Of a stretch of DNA of 64,000 nt, positions 60,941 through 64,000 are shown piece after piece. Made by a program: the position numbers and the translations under genes. Source of the stretch: Trogon surrucura (Eukaryota > Chordata > Aves > Trogoniformes > Trogonidae); NCBI GenBank assembly GCA_020746105.1, contig CM036618.1:11664501-11728500 (forward strand). Reading direction: 5' to 3'. Numbering within the stretch: the stretch's first letter is position 1; each line of letters begins with the position of its first letter. The notes below the pieces were generated by a model that saw only the letters and a list, made by a program, of their open reading frames with translations, was not told the origin of the DNA and made no database searches.

Positions 60941-63070
60941 GGGAGCTGTGCAGCTGCCAGAGTGACAACCCAACTAGGCAGGCATGCCGATGAGCTGCAA
61001 GGATTCTGCTTTCTGCGATGCCGCGCTGAGCCCAAAGTAAAGAGAGGCTGTAGGAGACCTCCCAGCAGAGGAAGAGGAGGAGCAGTGAGCCCGAGAGCGT
61101 GAGTGAGTGAGAGAGCGGGGAGAATGAGCACGCTGCGCGCAGGCGGTGGCATTGAAACAGCGTGGCTGTTCGTTACAAACTGCTGCCCTCGATTAACAGC
61201 TGCTGAATGGGTTCTCACTGGTCGCGTTAAGTCATTTCAGTTTTTTACTGTCATGTTGTTTGTCAGCTTGTAATGTTAGGTGCCATTGTAGAAACGGTTG
61301 GGACCTACCTAACCACGATTGTACTTCATGTACTTCAGGGTCCACCAGCTGGTCCGGTCTCCTCTGGCGTTTTTGCAGAGGTCCTCATCGACAGGCTAGT
61401 AATGTACAGAAGGAAGCATTGTTCAGAGACAAAGGGATTGTTCTCAAACCTCCTAAATCTTTTAAATCCTTGTTGGCTGCTCCAGTCAGCTTGTTGCCTC
61501 ATACCTGGACATATTTATGCTTTTCACCCCACATCAGGCTAGCTTGCCCCACAAGGGAAAATTTAAAAAAGGAGGTTTTAAACTTACTTGGGAAGATGGT
61601 CTGAACACTTTTTTTCTCCTCAGATTTCATGGTGGGCTAAAGTTTAAAAGTCTGTATGTCCAAAGCATGTTGCATTTGTACTTGATAGTAGACTGAAGTA
61701 ATTTTTTTGAGATAGTTTTTCTTAATATGATGTTTGGAAGTTATTAGCATTTTGTTACTTAAATATTATAATATAAACTAAATTTGTGAATGAAATTTTT
61801 AAAACTGTCTTTTTAATATTTATTGAAGCATGTGTGTTTCTCATTGTCAGAGGGCTTATAGTATGGAGGAGGGAATTTTTTACAAATGAATATTATGCTT
61901 TATGTATAACACCAAGCTGTCACCACTGAAAGCCAAAGCCCTTTACCCCTGAGGAGCTGCAGCTTTGGTGGTAGCTGTGAGATTCTTCAGATGATCCTGA
62001 GACCATGCTTCCACCTGACCCATCCTAGAAGTGTGGCCTCCAAAGATGAGATAGCAATTGTCACATCTCCATCTGCATTTGACTTCGTGCCTTTGGAGAT
62101 TGTGTGGGAGACGACGTCACTAACGCGTGTTAAGGTAGGCACATTCTGTTCCCAACTGGCTGATGCTGTGAAACGCATTTCAGACACACAGGACACGCAG
62201 TAACCGGGGATGTTGATGGCTTTAAAGCGGTCCAGCATCATTATGCATCTGTGCTTCTGCCATCACAAGAACCTCGTCCCTGATGCTGAAGCTCGTCTGA
62301 GCTCTACCTGCAGCTCAGCACTCTTACCTGATAGCTTTCACCTGCTGTGTAGCTGTCAAAGCAGCCATAGTCTTCAGAGAAGCAATTAACTGAGGCAATG
62401 TATTTATATTTGGAGTTTAGCTACTACATGTTAAAGGGCAGGTTTTTTGTGCCGTGATTTTTGCGGTAGCCAGCTGTACTGTGCCTCCCGCAATTTAGCA
62501 CAGCAGGATTGTTTCAGACAGACAGCTGAGGGAGAATCTTAACTGATGGCACTTAACAGCCCACTGTCTAGAATTGGCACATCTTGGTATTTGTGTCTCA
62601 GTGTAGAGGAATGGACTGAGTAGAGCTTTCATCTGCAAAATAAATGGTTTGGAGCAGATGCATAACAAGAAAATGCATGGCCTCACTGGAGAAACAAGTA
62701 CAGCAAGTTCAAGGATCTAGAAGATGTGTTAATGAGTATTGTGGGTAATAAGGAAAGTTGTGCTATCTCTGAAGCCAATGGAAAATATTCATTGACCTCA
62801 TTGGGGCCAGGATGTTGCCCAAGGTCTTTGTTTGGCATGGAAGATAACCTCTGTCACATCCCTACCCCCTCCTCCCCCCAAAAAAAGGGAAAGAAGAATG
62901 CAAGAGATAAAGACAAGCTCACGGTATTGATAGACTCCAGATTGCTTCTGCTTTTCTTCTCTATATCTGCTTGCAAACTTTTTGATGTCTGTGTATTTAT
63001 GTTTTATTTCAACATGTTACAATATTTCAAATGTTCATTGTTTTTATAATAAAAAATCAAAATTTTTGCC
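60941..63070 (+). other. Probable 3' UTR of the MTDH-like gene
   Basis: No convincing coding exon follows the stop. Candidate poly(A) signals AATAAA lie at 62639-62644 and 63048-63053. The second is followed about 45 bp later by a GT-rich element (TTTTGTGTGCGTGTGAG), the usual downstream element, and is preferred. The implied 3' UTR is about 2.1 kb. A small CG-containing purine-rich block lies at 61070-61150. The exact end is unproven. Confidence 0.5.
63048..63053 (+). terminator. Candidate poly(A) signal AATAAA
   Basis: The hexamer sits in TTATAATAAAAAATC, with a GT-rich stretch at about 63094-63112. It is the best-formed cleavage context after the stop codon of the MTDH-like gene. Confidence 0.45.
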
Positions 63071-64000
63071 CAGAGTGCAGCACTCATGAGCAGTTTTGTG
63101 TGCGTGTGAGTAAGAGCACATGTTTGGCTGAAAACATTTCATTTCCAAGCTTCTAAGGAAGCACTGTAAATGTTTTTTAAGATATTTCCTTCCTCTGAAC
63201 TCTTTTAAGTTTAGGAACTCCTCATGACATTCTTCTGTGGTTGGGATAAAAGAACCATTAAAATCTGTAACACTGACAAGTTGACGGTGGTGCTGATGAC
63301 AAGCAGCAGCCAGTTATATTACCCAGTTTTTCTGTCAAATTCATCAGTGCCACTCTTACTGACATCAGCAGGATTGGGAGAGCTGTATTTTTCTTCTGGC
63401 TCCACTGTTCCACAGATGGGAGGTCATCACTGTAATACAGATGGGCTCAGTAATTTATAGCAGCACATTATTTAGTACCACATTCTAATGGAGGCAAAGA
63501 AAATACACTCCTTCGACTAAACACAGTTGATCATAGGCTTTCCTACATAATTGCAGAGCTCTCTTTAGGGCAAATTTGGAGGCAAGGATTGCTGAGTGAT
63601 TGATTGGCTGCTTTGGTACCATTGCTGCAAGTAGTTGGGAAGGGTGTGTTGGGTACCATTGGGCTGTGGCAGTGCTGGCAGCCTTTCTGCACCGCATCCC
63701 CCGGCAGCTACACAGGCTCCCAGGGATGGGAAAGCTGTACCGAGGTTCCAGTTGCTCAGTGAGTGGGCTGAGTTTAATAAAAAACCAACCAAAACATAAA
63801 GTACTCGGCAACTGCCGTTAACTTCCATTCTTTCACTTCCTAGTCCTCCGAGGCTGAAAAACCATTGCTCAGCTTAACAAATGGTCTTTGCAGATGGCCA
63901 GTGCCTTTGTAAAACAGACCTTTGAGTCCCTTAGGAAATTCCCCTTCCTTTTGTCATTATGTTCAGGCTACTCCCTGATTTTTATGCTTTTAAGACGTGT
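63071..64000. other. 3' flank, nothing recognised
   Basis: Short frames on both strands only; a further AATAAA occurs near 63776. No repeat of known type seen. Confidence 0.5.

Noticed and set aside
1-64000. CRISPR arrays, bacterial operons, tRNA or rRNA genes
   Set aside because: None found; the composition, introns and CR1/LTR content are those of a vertebrate nuclear genome.

Overview
The window is vertebrate and most probably avian nuclear DNA. The main evidence is at least sixteen fragments of CR1 LINEs of bird type, most ending in the typical imperfect octamer tail (ATTCTGTG-like), together with solo LTRs carrying 6-bp target-site duplications, one of them of a layout common in bird genomes. 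There is no bacterial-type gene layout, and most long open frames are chance frames in AT-rich spacer or in repeats.

One gene can be assembled with confidence. It is a multi-exon plus-strand gene from a CpG-island first exon (ATG at 30941) to a terminal exon with stop at 60938-60940. Eleven exons with GT/AG borders and mutually compatible phases add up to 1287 nt, or 428 codons. The product is a divergent, shortened member of the metadherin family (MTDH/LYRIC/AEG-1). It has an N-terminal hydrophobic segment, a [13 protein letters not shown] block, a [14 protein letters not shown] block that matches the SND1-binding peptide of MTDH with both key tryptophans in register, and a lysine/arginine-rich C-terminus ending KKET. 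It is too different from human MTDH, and by recall too different from bird MTDH, to be the ordinary orthologue. I therefore read it as a paralogue (LYRIC-like), which is the most interesting content here.

Layout: 1-30400 is gene-poor 5' flank with a long purine tract, CR1 fragments, one solo LTR (27765-28112) and an unexplained 111-codon minus-strand open frame (25660-25995). 30560-31470 is a CpG island with exon 1. Intron 1 (31211-42194) is large and holds a solo LTR (39620-40461) and CR1 pieces. Exons 2-7 lie at 42195-51126, with two long CR1 insertions and a diverged local duplication in intron 3. Intron 7 (51127-57585) holds a U2 snRNA-derived fragment and CR1 pieces. Exons 8-11 lie at 57586-60940, with an antisense solo LTR in intron 9. 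The 3' UTR probably runs to a poly(A) signal at 63048. No second protein-coding gene could be supported.
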